Source of the DNA: Gammaproteobacteria bacterium
Lineage (GTDB): Bacteria; Pseudomonadota; Gammaproteobacteria; Enterobacterales; GCA-2746155
NCBI GenBank assembly: GCA_024206355.1
Contig: JAAGZM010000084.1
Span: 1-6,867, forward strand
Direction of reading: 5' to 3'
Length of the DNA stretch: 6,867 nt
A program made the translations under genes and the position numbers. Under the pieces are notes generated by a model that saw only the letters and a list, made by a program, of their open reading frames with translations, ran no database searches and was not told the origin of the DNA. Numbering within the stretch: position 1 is the stretch's first letter; the number at the start of each line of letters is the position of its first letter. Below, piece by piece: positions 1 to 6,779 of the stretch.

Positions 1-918
1 ATGCAACGTTCGGCCTTATCAGAATTGCTCAATTTAAGCTTATTTGTTTTCCTATTATTAAGTGTTGCACTGATTGGTTTTGCTGGTCGACTAGGAACAA
101 GAATTAGGAAATTACGGGATATTACCGATCAGTCAATTGATAAGCATGGTCGAGTCAGCGCTGATATTCCTGAGAGTAAAGAGGGTGATGAGCTGGATGA
201 CTTAGCATCACATATCAATGATATGTTGAGTCGCCTTAGGCAATATAATGAGTATTTGGAAAAACTGGCTTCACGACTTTCCCATGAACTTAGAACACCT
301 GTGGCAGTAGTTCGATCATCGTTAGAAAATATGCATCTAGCCGATTTATCTGCTGAGAATGTTGAAGTTCTAGAACGGGCGGATACTGGTATCGTACGTC
401 TGCAGACAATACTTAATCGTATGGGAGAGGCAAGTCGGCTTGAGCAATTTATTGATGATTCTCATCTTGAGGCATTTGAGCTGAATGATTTTCTTGAAAA
501 TATGACAGTAGGCTATCGAGGAGTTTATCCAGAAAGGTTATTTAATCTAATGTCTGACTCAGGACAAATCACGGCTTCGAAAGATTTACTGGCTCAGTGT
601 TTAGACAAACTAATTAGTAATGCTGTTAGTTTTGCAACTCCTGATACAGAGATTGTAATTGGTGCTCAACAAGCAAAAAATCACTGGCAAATATCAGTAT
701 CTAATCAAGGTGATAAGTTACCAGTGGGGATGGAGAAACAACTCTTTCAGTCCATGGTTTCTATTCGAGAAAATAAAGGCAAAAATGAAGAACCGCACTT
801 AGGATTAGGCCTTCATATCGTAAGACTTATTGCTGAATTTCACAGTGGTGAAGTCAGTGCAAAAAATTTAGTAGACGGTGTCTCATTTACACTTGAAATT
901 CCTAGAGAGTTCAACTAG
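1..918 (+). CDS. pdsS: Sensor histidine kinase, C-terminal part (5' end outside window); resembles the dedicated sortase system kinase PdsS
   Basis: Membrane-bound two-component sensor kinase that would autophosphorylate on His and pass the phosphate to a response regulator. Visible parts, numbered from the first base: a hydrophobic TM helix at about residues 11-29, a HAMP-like linker (about 30-85), and a HisKA domain with the H box SHELRTP (phospho-acceptor His95). The HATPase domain follows, with the N box around Asn207 (DKLISNAVSF), a divergent G1 box (SNQGDKLP, 234-241) and the G2 box HLGLGLHIVRLIAEFHSG (267-283). The gene ends with TAG at 916-918. The Met at base 1 coincides with the window edge and the reading frame starts only about 10 residues before the TM helix, so the first TM and periplasmic/sensor part are almost certainly upstream. 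The wording LFQSMVSIRE before PHLGLGL matches my memory of the proteobacterial dedicated sortase system kinase (TIGR03785, PdsS). Kinase class is near certain; the sortase subfamily is a recollection without a search. Confidence 0.9.
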   Translation: MQRSALSELLNLSLFVFLLLSVALIGFAGRLGTRIRKLRDITDQSIDKHGRVSADIPESKEGDELDDLASHINDMLSRLRQYNEYLEKLASRLSHELRTPVAVVRSSLENMHLADLSAENVEVLERADTGIVRLQTILNRMGEASRLEQFIDDSHLEAFELNDFLENMTVGYRGVYPERLFNLMSDSGQITASKDLLAQCLDKLISNAVSFATPDTEIVIGAQQAKNHWQISVSNQGDKLPVGMEKQLFQSMVSIRENKGKNEEPHLGLGLHIVRLIAEFHSGEVSAKNLVDGVSFTLEIPREFN

Positions 919-925
919 TTTCCTA

Positions 926-1357
926 TTAAAACTGCTTTACCCAACTAACGATATCAGCAGCTCCCATCGCTCCTGGTTGACGAGCAACTTCCTTGCCATT
1001 TTTAAAGATGGCAAGAGTAGGTATGCTTCGAATATTAAACTGTTCAGCGATAGTCTGCTCATTTTCAGTGTTAATTTTTATCAGGCGATAATGAGGTTCG
1101 AGCCCACTACTTGCCTGTTGAAAAGCTGGCCCCATCATCTTACATGGGCCACACCAAGGCGCCCAAAAATCAACTACAACAGGAATATCATTTCTTGATA
1201 CATGTTTCTGAAATCCTGTTGCATTAAGATCGATCGGCTCTCCACTAAAAAGAGTCTTATGACACTTTCCGCAACTTGGATTATCTGCAAGACGAGTTGT
1301 GGGAATACGATTTACAGCATAACAATGTGGACATACAATATGTTGAGATTTGCTCAT
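926..1357 (-). CDS. trxC: Thioredoxin 2 (zinc-ribbon thioredoxin TrxC)
   Basis: Cytoplasmic thiol-disulfide reductase, 143 aa, close to the E. coli TrxC length of about 139. The N-terminal zinc ribbon that separates TrxC from TrxA is present as two CxxC pairs (Cys9/Cys12 and Cys29/Cys32). The thioredoxin fold follows, with the active site WCGPC (Cys69/Cys72) inside VVVDFWAPWCGPCKMM and the cis-proline loop SIPT (Pro113). All catalytic residues are intact. The start is ATG at 1355-1357 with a weak AGAG five bases upstream; it places the ribbon at the usual distance from the N-terminus. It lies 21 bases downstream of the acyl-CoA dehydrogenase stop on the same strand, so it is probably the last gene of the fadH operon, although a promoter inside the preceding gene cannot be excluded. 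Known TrxC proteins reduce ribonucleotide reductase and oxidised protein thiols and are often tied to oxidative stress. Its stop lies 7 bases from the stop of the convergent kinase gene. Confidence 0.95.
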   Translation of the reverse strand: MSKSQHIVCPHCYAVNRIPTTRLADNPSCGKCHKTLFSGEPIDLNATGFQKHVSRNDIPVVVDFWAPWCGPCKMMGPAFQQASSGLEPHYRLIKINTENEQTIAEQFNIRSIPTLAIFKNGKEVARQPGAMGAADIVSWVKQF

Positions 1358-1378
1358 GAGCGCTCTATTTTTTTACGT

Positions 1379-3166
1379 TTAGAAATAGCCTTCATCAAAG
1401 TCCATAAGGCTATCACTACCGGCTTCTACTGTCGCTAACAATGAAGCTGTTTGCGGTAATAATTTTTGCATATAAAAACGTGCTGTTTTAATTTTTGCTT
1501 TATAAAAAGCAGTTTCGTCACCAGCTTGTTTTGCAAGTGCAATTTGAGCCATGCGAGCCCACATATATCCAACAGTAACTAGGCCAAACATTCTAAGGTA
1601 ATCGACAGAAGCACTACCTGCATTATCTGGATTTGCAGGTGCATTCTTAGCAATCCATCCTGTAGCCTGTTGCAACTGTGTGAAGGCTGTAGAGAGCGGT
1701 TGGATGAATTCATTCATTTCTGCATTTTCAGACTCTTGAGCAATATATTTTGCTACAGGGACAAAGAATCGTTTCAACAGACGACCTTGGTGCATATTCA
1801 TTTTTCGACCTACGAGGTCAAGTGCTTGAATACCATTAGTACCTTCATAAAGTTGAGCAATACGTACATCACGTACAAACTGTTCCATACCATGTTCAGA
1901 GATAAAACCATGACCACCAAATACTTGGACACCCATATTGGTAGAGTCAAAACCTGTATCGGTGTTGAATGCTTTTATAACTGGTGTTAATAAGGATGCT
2001 AGATCATCAGCTTCTTCTCGACGTGCAGGATCAGGGTTTCTTGCCAGTTGGTCGAGTTCCTGTGCTATCCAAACAGTCATCGCACGACAGCCTTCAGTAT
2101 AGGCACGCATAGTTAATAGCATACGACGTACATCTGGATGAACGATAATTGGATCAGCTTTTTTATCAGGATGTTTAGGGCCAGTAAGCGAGCGCATCTG
2201 AATGCGGTCACGGGCATATTCTACAGCGCCTTGATAAGCCTGTTCGCCTGCAGCCATTCCTTGTACGCCAGTACCAAGACGAGCAGAGTTCATCATCACG
2301 AACATTGCCTGCATGCCTTTGTTTTTTTCGCCAATCATATAGCCTTCAGCATCATCAAGATTGATTACACAGGTTACGCTACCCTTGATACCCATCTTGT
2401 GTTCAATAGCACCACAGGTAACAGGGTTACGTTCGCCAGAACTTTTATCATCATTGATGAGATATTTAGGCACTAAAAATAAGCTAATGCCTTTAATGCC
2501 AGGAGGGGCATCAGGAAGGCGAGCTAGTACAAGGTGAATAATATTTTCTGTTAGTTCATGCTCACCACAGGAGATGAAAATCTTTGTGCCAGTGAGTTTA
2601 TGAGTACCATTATCCTGTGGTTCTGCTTTCGTTGAAATAAGCCCTAGATCAGTTCCACATTGAGGTTCAGTTAGACACATAGTTCCTGTCCAAGTACCTT
2701 CTACAAATTTTGGTAGATAAGTATTTTTTTGCTCATCAGTACCACAGGCATGAATGGCTTTTGCTGCGCCGTGAGTTAAACCCGCATACATTGATAATGA
2801 TTGATTGGTTGATGAAAGCATTTCTGCGATTAATACACTCACAGAGTAGGGAAGACCCATGCCACCGTATTGAGGCTCTTCCGTCAGACCTGTCCATCCA
2901 CCTTCAGTGTATTGGTCATAAGCTTCTTTAAAGCCGTCAGGTAGTGTTACAACACCATCTTCTAGAGTACAACCTTGCTCATCACCAGATTGATTAAGAG
3001 GTAAGAAAACATTTTCTGCAAACTTAGCGGCTTCTTCTAAAACAGCCTTTACAGTTTCAGTTTCAGCATCTTCAAAACCTGGAAGCTGACTAATTTTATT
3101 GCCTTCTAATAATTCATAGTAGACAAATTCCATATCACGAAGTGGAGCTTTATAAGGGGCTGTCAT
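1379..3166 (-). CDS. Acyl-CoA dehydrogenase with C-terminal extension domain (DmdC/FadE-type, about 600 aa)
   Basis: FAD-dependent acyl-CoA dehydrogenase, 595 aa, forming the trans-2 double bond of an acyl-CoA and passing electrons to ETF. Order of parts: a short N-terminal extension typical of this long subfamily (about 1-40), the helical N-terminal domain (about 40-155), the middle beta domain with the flavin-contact motif MCLTEPQCGTDLG (163-175), and the C-terminal helical domain with GGHGFISEHG (417-426). The motif QLYEGTNGIQ follows, whose Glu441 is the expected catalytic base. The extra domain of roughly residues 465-590 corresponds to the acyl-CoA dehydrogenase C-terminal domain (PF12806) and the protein ends DEGYF, as in relatives. 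Members include methylmercaptopropionyl-CoA dehydrogenase (DmdC) and medium/long-chain FadE-like enzymes, so sequence reading alone does not fix the substrate. No other DMSP genes (dmdB, dmdD) are visible; adjacency to fadH favours fatty acyl-CoA. ATG at 3164-3166 has AGGA seven bases upstream. The gap to fadH is 20 bases, implying one transcript. Confidence 0.93.
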   Translation of the reverse strand: MTAPYKAPLRDMEFVYYELLEGNKISQLPGFEDAETETVKAVLEEAAKFAENVFLPLNQSGDEQGCTLEDGVVTLPDGFKEAYDQYTEGGWTGLTEEPQYGGMGLPYSVSVLIAEMLSSTNQSLSMYAGLTHGAAKAIHACGTDEQKNTYLPKFVEGTWTGTMCLTEPQCGTDLGLISTKAEPQDNGTHKLTGTKIFISCGEHELTENIIHLVLARLPDAPPGIKGISLFLVPKYLINDDKSSGERNPVTCGAIEHKMGIKGSVTCVINLDDAEGYMIGEKNKGMQAMFVMMNSARLGTGVQGMAAGEQAYQGAVEYARDRIQMRSLTGPKHPDKKADPIIVHPDVRRMLLTMRAYTEGCRAMTVWIAQELDQLARNPDPARREEADDLASLLTPVIKAFNTDTGFDSTNMGVQVFGGHGFISEHGMEQFVRDVRIAQLYEGTNGIQALDLVGRKMNMHQGRLLKRFFVPVAKYIAQESENAEMNEFIQPLSTAFTQLQQATGWIAKNAPANPDNAGSASVDYLRMFGLVTVGYMWARMAQIALAKQAGDETAFYKAKIKTARFYMQKLLPQTASLLATVEAGSDSLMDFDEGYF

Positions 3167-3186
3167 ATTTTAATCCTAATAATAAT

Positions 3187-5208
3187 TTATAGAGAAATAG
3201 CTAGTCGAGTACCCTGATCAATAGCACGCTTAGCATCAAGCTCAGCAGCTACATCGGCTCCACCAATCAGGTGGTAGGGTTTATTAAGTCCTTCGACTAA
3301 TGCTTTAAGTGGTTCTTGGCCAGCACAGATGATGATATTATCTACATCAAGAATTTGTTGTTTACCGGCAATTGATACATGTAAGCCCTCATCATCAATC
3401 TTTTGATAATCACATGAAGAGAACATTTTTACTTGTTTATTCTTTAATCCTGTTCGATGGATCCAGCCAGTAGTTTTACCTAAACCTGCTCCGACTTTGC
3501 TTCCTTTTCGTTGCAATAAATAAACATCACGAGCGGGTGCTGTAACCTCAGGTTTAATGCCTTCAATTCCACCACGGGCGGTAAATGTCATATCAACACC
3601 CCATTCTTTCATAAAGGCAGGAATATTTTGACTAGTCGATTCTCCAGAGTGAGTAAGATATTCAGCAACATCAAAACCAATTCCACCAGCTCCGATAATG
3701 GCAACTTTATCACCGACGGGCTTTTTAAATTTCAATACATCTAAATAATTTAAAACTTTAGGGTGATCGACACCTTCAATCGGTGGCCTGCGAGGGCTAA
3801 TACCAGTTGCAATTATTACTTCATCAAAGTCGCTATTATTTAATTCATCAACACTCATTTTTGTATTTAATGATACGGTAACACCCGTGACTTCAAGTTG
3901 ATTTTTGAAGTAGCGAATAGTTTCAAAAAATTCTTCTTTGCCAGGAACCTGCTTAGCCACATTAAATTGTCCACCAATTTCATTGGCAGCATCAAAAATG
4001 GTTACGCTATGACCACAGCGAGCAGCTGTGGTGGCAGCAGCTAACCCTGCAGGCCCTGCACCTATGACAGCTATCTTTTTAGGTGTTGATGTTTCAGTAA
4101 TAGTAACTTGTGTTTCATGACAAGCTCTTGGATTAACAAGGCATGAAGTCATCTTGCCGCCAAATATGTGATCAAGACAGGCCTGGTTACAACCAATACA
4201 GGTATTGATTTCTTCAGCCTTACCAGCAGCAGCCTTATTAACAAAATCAGGATCGGCAAGTAAAGGTCGCGCAAGGGAAACCATATCAGCATCACCATGA
4301 GCTAATACATTTTCAGCAGTTTCAGGTGTGTTGATACGGTTAGATGTCACTACAGGAATATTAAAGTGCTCTTTAAACTTAGCAGTTACCCAAGTGAATG
4401 CAGCTCTAGGAACTTTTGTCGCAATAGTTGGAATACGTGCTTCATGCCAGCCAATGCCTGTATTAATAATGGTAGCGCCGGCTTTTTCAATAGCTTGACC
4501 GAGTTGGATCACTTCGTCATGGGTGCTTCCACCTTCGACTAAATCAAGCATAGATAAGCGGAAAATAATAATAAACTCTTCACCAACCGCTTCTCTTACT
4601 CGGCGGACAATTTCTACAGGAAGTCGAATGCGGTTCTCATAACTACCACCCCAATCATCATCACGCTTATTGGTTCGCGAGGCAATAAACTGGTTTAAGA
4701 AATAACCTTCAGAACCCATTATCTCAACGCCATCATAATTGGCTTTTTGGGATAGTGCGGCAAGATTAACAAAGTCTTGAATTTGTTCTTCAATTTGTTC
4801 TTCGGTTACAGCTTCTGGCTTATAGGGATTAATCGGCGCTTGAATTGCAGAAGGTGCAATAGGCTTGCCATTAAATGCATATCGACCAGTATGGAGTATT
4901 TGCATACAAATTTTCGTGTCGTATTCATGAACAGCGGCTGTAATTTTCTGATGCTCTGCCACATCATCATCATTTCTTATAAGCTTAGTATGTTCGTGGG
5001 TGGCTCCACGTTTATTTGGACCATAGCCTCCAGTCACAATAAGACCAACACCACCACGGGCACGTTCTCCAAAGTAGGCCGCCATTCTTTCAATTCCATC
5101 AGGTGCTTCTTCTAGTCCTGTATGCATAGAGCCCATTAGTACGCGGTTTTTTAATGTGGTAAAGCCAAGATCCAACGGCTTAAGAAGATTAGGATATTGC
5201 TCTGTCAT
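3187..5208 (-). CDS. fadH: NADPH-dependent 2,4-dienoyl-CoA reductase FadH
   Basis: Reduces 2,4-dienoyl-CoA with NADPH, the auxiliary step needed to degrade fatty acids with even-position double bonds. At 673 aa it is nearly the length of E. coli FadH (672) and is recognisably similar throughout, for example NRVLMGSMHTGLEE near residue 21 and INTGIGWHEARIPTIAT near 248. Domains: an FMN-binding old-yellow-enzyme TIM barrel (about 1-330) with the expected catalytic Tyr169 (GSEGY) and His255 (GWHEA). The 4Fe-4S ligands are Cys337, Cys340, Cys344 and Cys356 (CIGCNQAC...SC). An FAD-binding Rossmann fold follows (VIGAGPAGLA, 381-390), then an NADPH-binding fold (IIGAGGIGFD, 504-513), ending with AIDQGTRLA. 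All cofactor motifs are intact. The start at 5206-5208 has AAGGA eight bases upstream and aligns with the E. coli N-terminus. It is the first gene of a probable fadH-acyl-CoA dehydrogenase-trxC operon, driven from the control region shared with the divergent TetR gene. Confidence 0.97.
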   Translation of the reverse strand: MTEQYPNLLKPLDLGFTTLKNRVLMGSMHTGLEEAPDGIERMAAYFGERARGGVGLIVTGGYGPNKRGATHEHTKLIRNDDDVAEHQKITAAVHEYDTKICMQILHTGRYAFNGKPIAPSAIQAPINPYKPEAVTEEQIEEQIQDFVNLAALSQKANYDGVEIMGSEGYFLNQFIASRTNKRDDDWGGSYENRIRLPVEIVRRVREAVGEEFIIIFRLSMLDLVEGGSTHDEVIQLGQAIEKAGATIINTGIGWHEARIPTIATKVPRAAFTWVTAKFKEHFNIPVVTSNRINTPETAENVLAHGDADMVSLARPLLADPDFVNKAAAGKAEEINTCIGCNQACLDHIFGGKMTSCLVNPRACHETQVTITETSTPKKIAVIGAGPAGLAAATTAARCGHSVTIFDAANEIGGQFNVAKQVPGKEEFFETIRYFKNQLEVTGVTVSLNTKMSVDELNNSDFDEVIIATGISPRRPPIEGVDHPKVLNYLDVLKFKKPVGDKVAIIGAGGIGFDVAEYLTHSGESTSQNIPAFMKEWGVDMTFTARGGIEGIKPEVTAPARDVYLLQRKGSKVGAGLGKTTGWIHRTGLKNKQVKMFSSCDYQKIDDEGLHVSIAGKQQILDVDNIIICAGQEPLKALVEGLNKPYHLIGGADVAAELDAKRAIDQGTRLAISL

Positions 5209-5232
5209 GAAATTTTTCCTTAAAACTAGACA

Positions 5233-5278
5233 CTGTCAAGATAATGATGTTACCCTTTGATCTATCAGCTGTCAAGAT
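5233..5278. repeat. Pair of 10-base direct repeats in the fadH/tetR control region (candidate operator)
   Basis: CTGTCAAGAT occurs exactly at 5233-5242 and again at 5269-5278, 36 bases apart start to start. Read on the - strand this is ATCTTGACAG, so each copy contains a perfect TTGACA. The fadH-distal copy (5269-5278) supplies the -35 box of the predicted fadH promoter, and the other falls at about the expected transcription start. Binding of a repressor to both copies would block fadH transcription. The divergent TetR protein is the obvious candidate, but TetR operators are usually palindromic and these are direct repeats. A loose inverted partner (TTTGA at 5256-5260 facing TCAAG at 5272-5276) overlaps the second copy. 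The repeat is seen directly; its function is inferred. Confidence 0.5.
5247..5275 (-). promoter_or_regulatory. Predicted sigma-70-type promoter for the fadH operon
   Basis: On the - strand a consensus -35 TTGACA (bases 5275 down to 5270) is followed after 17 bases by TAACAT (5252 down to 5247), a 4-of-6 match to the -10 consensus. Transcription would start near 5240, giving a leader of about 30 bases before the fadH ATG. That leader includes the AAGGA ribosome binding site at 5217-5221. The -35 box overlaps one copy of the 10-base repeat. Spacing and position are what one would expect of the operon promoter, but this rests on pattern reading only. Confidence 0.6.
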
Positions 5279-5324
5279 TGAAACTTAGACGGAACATTTT
5301 TAAAGGCTTTTTACGTATATTACT

Positions 5325-5933
5325 ATGGTAAAAGAGAATACAAAAACCACATATCACCATGGAGATCTTCATCAAAAATTATTAGATGAGGCTACTCTAA
5401 TGATTGAAGGATCAGGTGTTGAAGGTTTATCACTTAGAAAGCTTGCAAATAGGGTAGGAGTGTCTCGAACAGCGCCATATCATCATTTTAAAGATAAAAA
5501 TGAGTTGATTTGTGCAATAGCTGAAGAGGGATATCTTCAATATCTTGCACGAGCTCAAGCAAGCTTCGATGATGAGACTGTTTCATTACGTGAAAAATTT
5601 CGTTCATATGTCTATGGCTATGTGAAATTTGCTCATGACAATCCTGAACTTTATGAACTGATGTTTGGGCGTGCGATTTGGAAACAACAAAACAGTACTC
5701 AAGGACTGCGGGATGCGGCTTATCCTTGTTTTCAGCACCAGCTTGAAATGACAGCCTTCTGGCAGAAGAATGGCCTGTTAAATAATGATGAAAGTGCCTT
5801 ACGACTTTCTCAGGTAATCTGGGGAACCCTGCATGGCATTGCTAAACTATTGATTGATGGGATCTACACGCACACCAGTCAAGTTGAAGAAATGTGCGAC
5901 TGTGCAGTTAACTTATTTACGAATAGCAATTAA
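5325..5933 (+). CDS. TetR/AcrR-family transcriptional regulator with WHG-type C-terminal domain
   Basis: Dimeric DNA-binding repressor-type protein, 202 aa, a normal TetR length. The N-terminal helix-turn-helix domain opens with YHHGDL (10-15) and carries the recognition region LSLRKLANRVGVSRTAPYHH (35-54) followed by FKDKNEL. The ligand/dimer domain shows NPELYELMFG (106-115) and WGTLHG (166-171), the signature of the WHG-type C-terminal domain (PF13305). The ligand is unknown; an acyl-CoA or fatty acid is a reasonable guess because the gene is divergent from fadH across 116 bases. The start is fixed by the family N-terminus, but no ribosome binding site sits at normal spacing. The nearest AAAGG (5302-5306) is 18 bases away, while an A/T-rich TATATT (5316-5321) directly precedes the ATG region. 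Translation may therefore be weak or near-leaderless. The stop TAA (5931-5933) overlaps that of the convergent DUF4202 gene. Confidence 0.92.
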   Translation: MVKENTKTTYHHGDLHQKLLDEATLMIEGSGVEGLSLRKLANRVGVSRTAPYHHFKDKNELICAIAEEGYLQYLARAQASFDDETVSLREKFRSYVYGYVKFAHDNPELYELMFGRAIWKQQNSTQGLRDAAYPCFQHQLEMTAFWQKNGLLNNDESALRLSQVIWGTLHGIAKLLIDGIYTHTSQVEEMCDCAVNLFTNSN

Positions 5934-6547
5934 TCAGCTACCGACTTTTGAATCAAAGGAACCAACGATTCAGGTAAGCTAACACTTCCAGACAAAGCAA
6001 ACTGATGTGCCTGTTCAGTCATTTTCCGCCATGTCTTTTGGATAATATTGATCCACTTTTCTTCCGTGTAGTCAGGATGTCTTTCTACAAATGGCAACAT
6101 ATAATATTCAATAAACACTAGGGCAGCTACATCTTCTACTAACATCGTATCTTCATTGGTTCGAATCGACTTTTTAGCAACAGCACACTTAACTCTACTG
6201 ATAAATTCACCATCATATCCTGCCTCTTCAAGTAAAAGGCCAACAGTATCCGCATGGAAGGTATATAAGCTTGTACGCCATTGATGATAACCCTTTCGAT
6301 TCATTGGATATTCTTTACGATCAGATTTCCATCGCTGGATATGTTGTGCACGAACTGAAATTTTCATCACATCATCGGCATCTGATTTATAACGTACAAG
6401 CATATTTGACATGCGATGTGAGTAGAGCAATTCTTTGGGCCAGATTTTACCATCGACGGTTACTTTATTGGGATCTTCGTTGTTTGCTTTATCGATTAGT
6501 TTTATGGCTTTGGTGAATAGTTGCTCGGATGATTTTAGCTGAGACAT
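5930..6547 (-). CDS. DUF4202 domain-containing protein
   Basis: Soluble, mostly helical protein of 205 aa with no signal peptide or membrane segment from the chosen start. I recognise the DUF4202 pattern: an N-terminal helix ending in IDKANNEDPN (18-27), then KIWPKELLYSHRMSNML (34-50), RAQHIQRW (66-73), YPMNRKGYHQWR (80-91), and a C-terminal half with VEDVAALVFIEYY (137-149) and KTWRKMTEQAH (171-181). The conserved His residues 44, 69, 88 and 98 and the pair Glu138/Asp139 are spaced like metal ligands of HD-type hydrolases, but this is my inference and no activity is established that I know of. The frame extends to an ATG at 6611-6613. I chose the ATG at 6545-6547 because the family begins there and a GGAG lies 11 bases upstream. 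The gene is convergent with and overlaps tetR by four bases, so it is probably transcribed separately. Confidence 0.85.
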   Translation of the reverse strand: MSQLKSSEQLFTKAIKLIDKANNEDPNKVTVDGKIWPKELLYSHRMSNMLVRYKSDADDVMKISVRAQHIQRWKSDRKEYPMNRKGYHQWRTSLYTFHADTVGLLLEEAGYDGEFISRVKCAVAKKSIRTNEDTMLVEDVAALVFIEYYMLPFVERHPDYTEEKWINIIQKTWRKMTEQAHQFALSGSVSLPESLVPLIQKSVAD

Positions 6548-6779
6548 ATAATAATTAGCTCCATTAGTTTTAAACGTTACTATTAGAGCATATATTATTA
6601 CTATAATTCGCAACAGTTATTGAATTCAGATGCTACAAATATATACAAAAGTTACAATACATTATTAATTTTATATTTATTGACAGGTAACTATTTACGT
6701 TAAAGTGTACAACCTTGCGTCTGGCATGACTGAGAATAATAAAAACATTCAATCCTATAACAGGATGATCCTAGAATCC
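6548..6779. other. AT-rich intergenic region without a recognisable gene
   Basis: About 230 bases separate the DUF4202 start from the stop of the next - strand reading frame. The segment 6548-6680 is very AT-rich and must contain the DUF4202 promoter, but I see no convincing -35/-10 pair. Only tiny frames exist here (12-23 codons), none with convincing support. Near the distal end, 6751-6780 holds a cluster of short ATCCT/AGGAT words (AATCCT at 6751-6756 and 6775-6780, AGGAT at 6762-6766, GATCCTAG at 6767-6774). They could fold into small competing stems but do not make a standard terminator. Confidence 0.6.
6559..6562 (-). promoter_or_regulatory. Ribosome binding site that decides the DUF4202 start
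   Basis: GGAG on the - strand lies 11 bases before the ATG at 6545-6547, somewhat long spacing but the only purine-rich element here. It supports the 205-residue form over the 227-residue form, whose extra N-terminus is encoded by very AT-rich DNA and is not part of the family pattern. Confidence 0.5.

Noticed and set aside
234..241. Kinase inactivated by its odd G1 box
   Set aside because: Asn-containing G1 boxes are found in active CusS-type kinases, and the H, N and G2 boxes are intact.
878..1438. Open frames on the + strand opposite trxC
   Set aside because: They are antisense to a gene with complete zinc-ribbon and active-site motifs, show no domain pattern and have no sensible start context.
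1379..3166. Firm assignment as DmdC (DMSP demethylation pathway)
   Set aside because: The family matches, but substrate cannot be read from sequence by eye and no other dmd gene is nearby, whereas fadH is adjacent.
1670..5115. Several 70-112 codon + strand frames opposite the acyl-CoA dehydrogenase and fadH
   Set aside because: They are shadows of two strongly recognised genes. Their translations are rich in unusual Cys/His/Ile runs and match no family I know.
5302..5310. AAAGGCTTT followed by T-run as a terminator before tetR
   Set aside because: The arms are four bases with no usable loop, and it lies upstream of both divergent genes where a terminator makes little sense.
6545..6613. Longer DUF4202 start at 6613, adding a hydrophobic 22-residue N-terminus that could pass for a signal peptide
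   Set aside because: The extension is encoded by very AT-rich DNA and is not part of the family pattern. The internal ATG at 6545-6547 has GGAG upstream and begins where the family begins.
6680..6706. TTGACA on the + strand at 6680-6685 as a promoter
   Set aside because: The only -10-like word (TAAAGT) is at a short 15-base spacing and there is no gene downstream on that strand.
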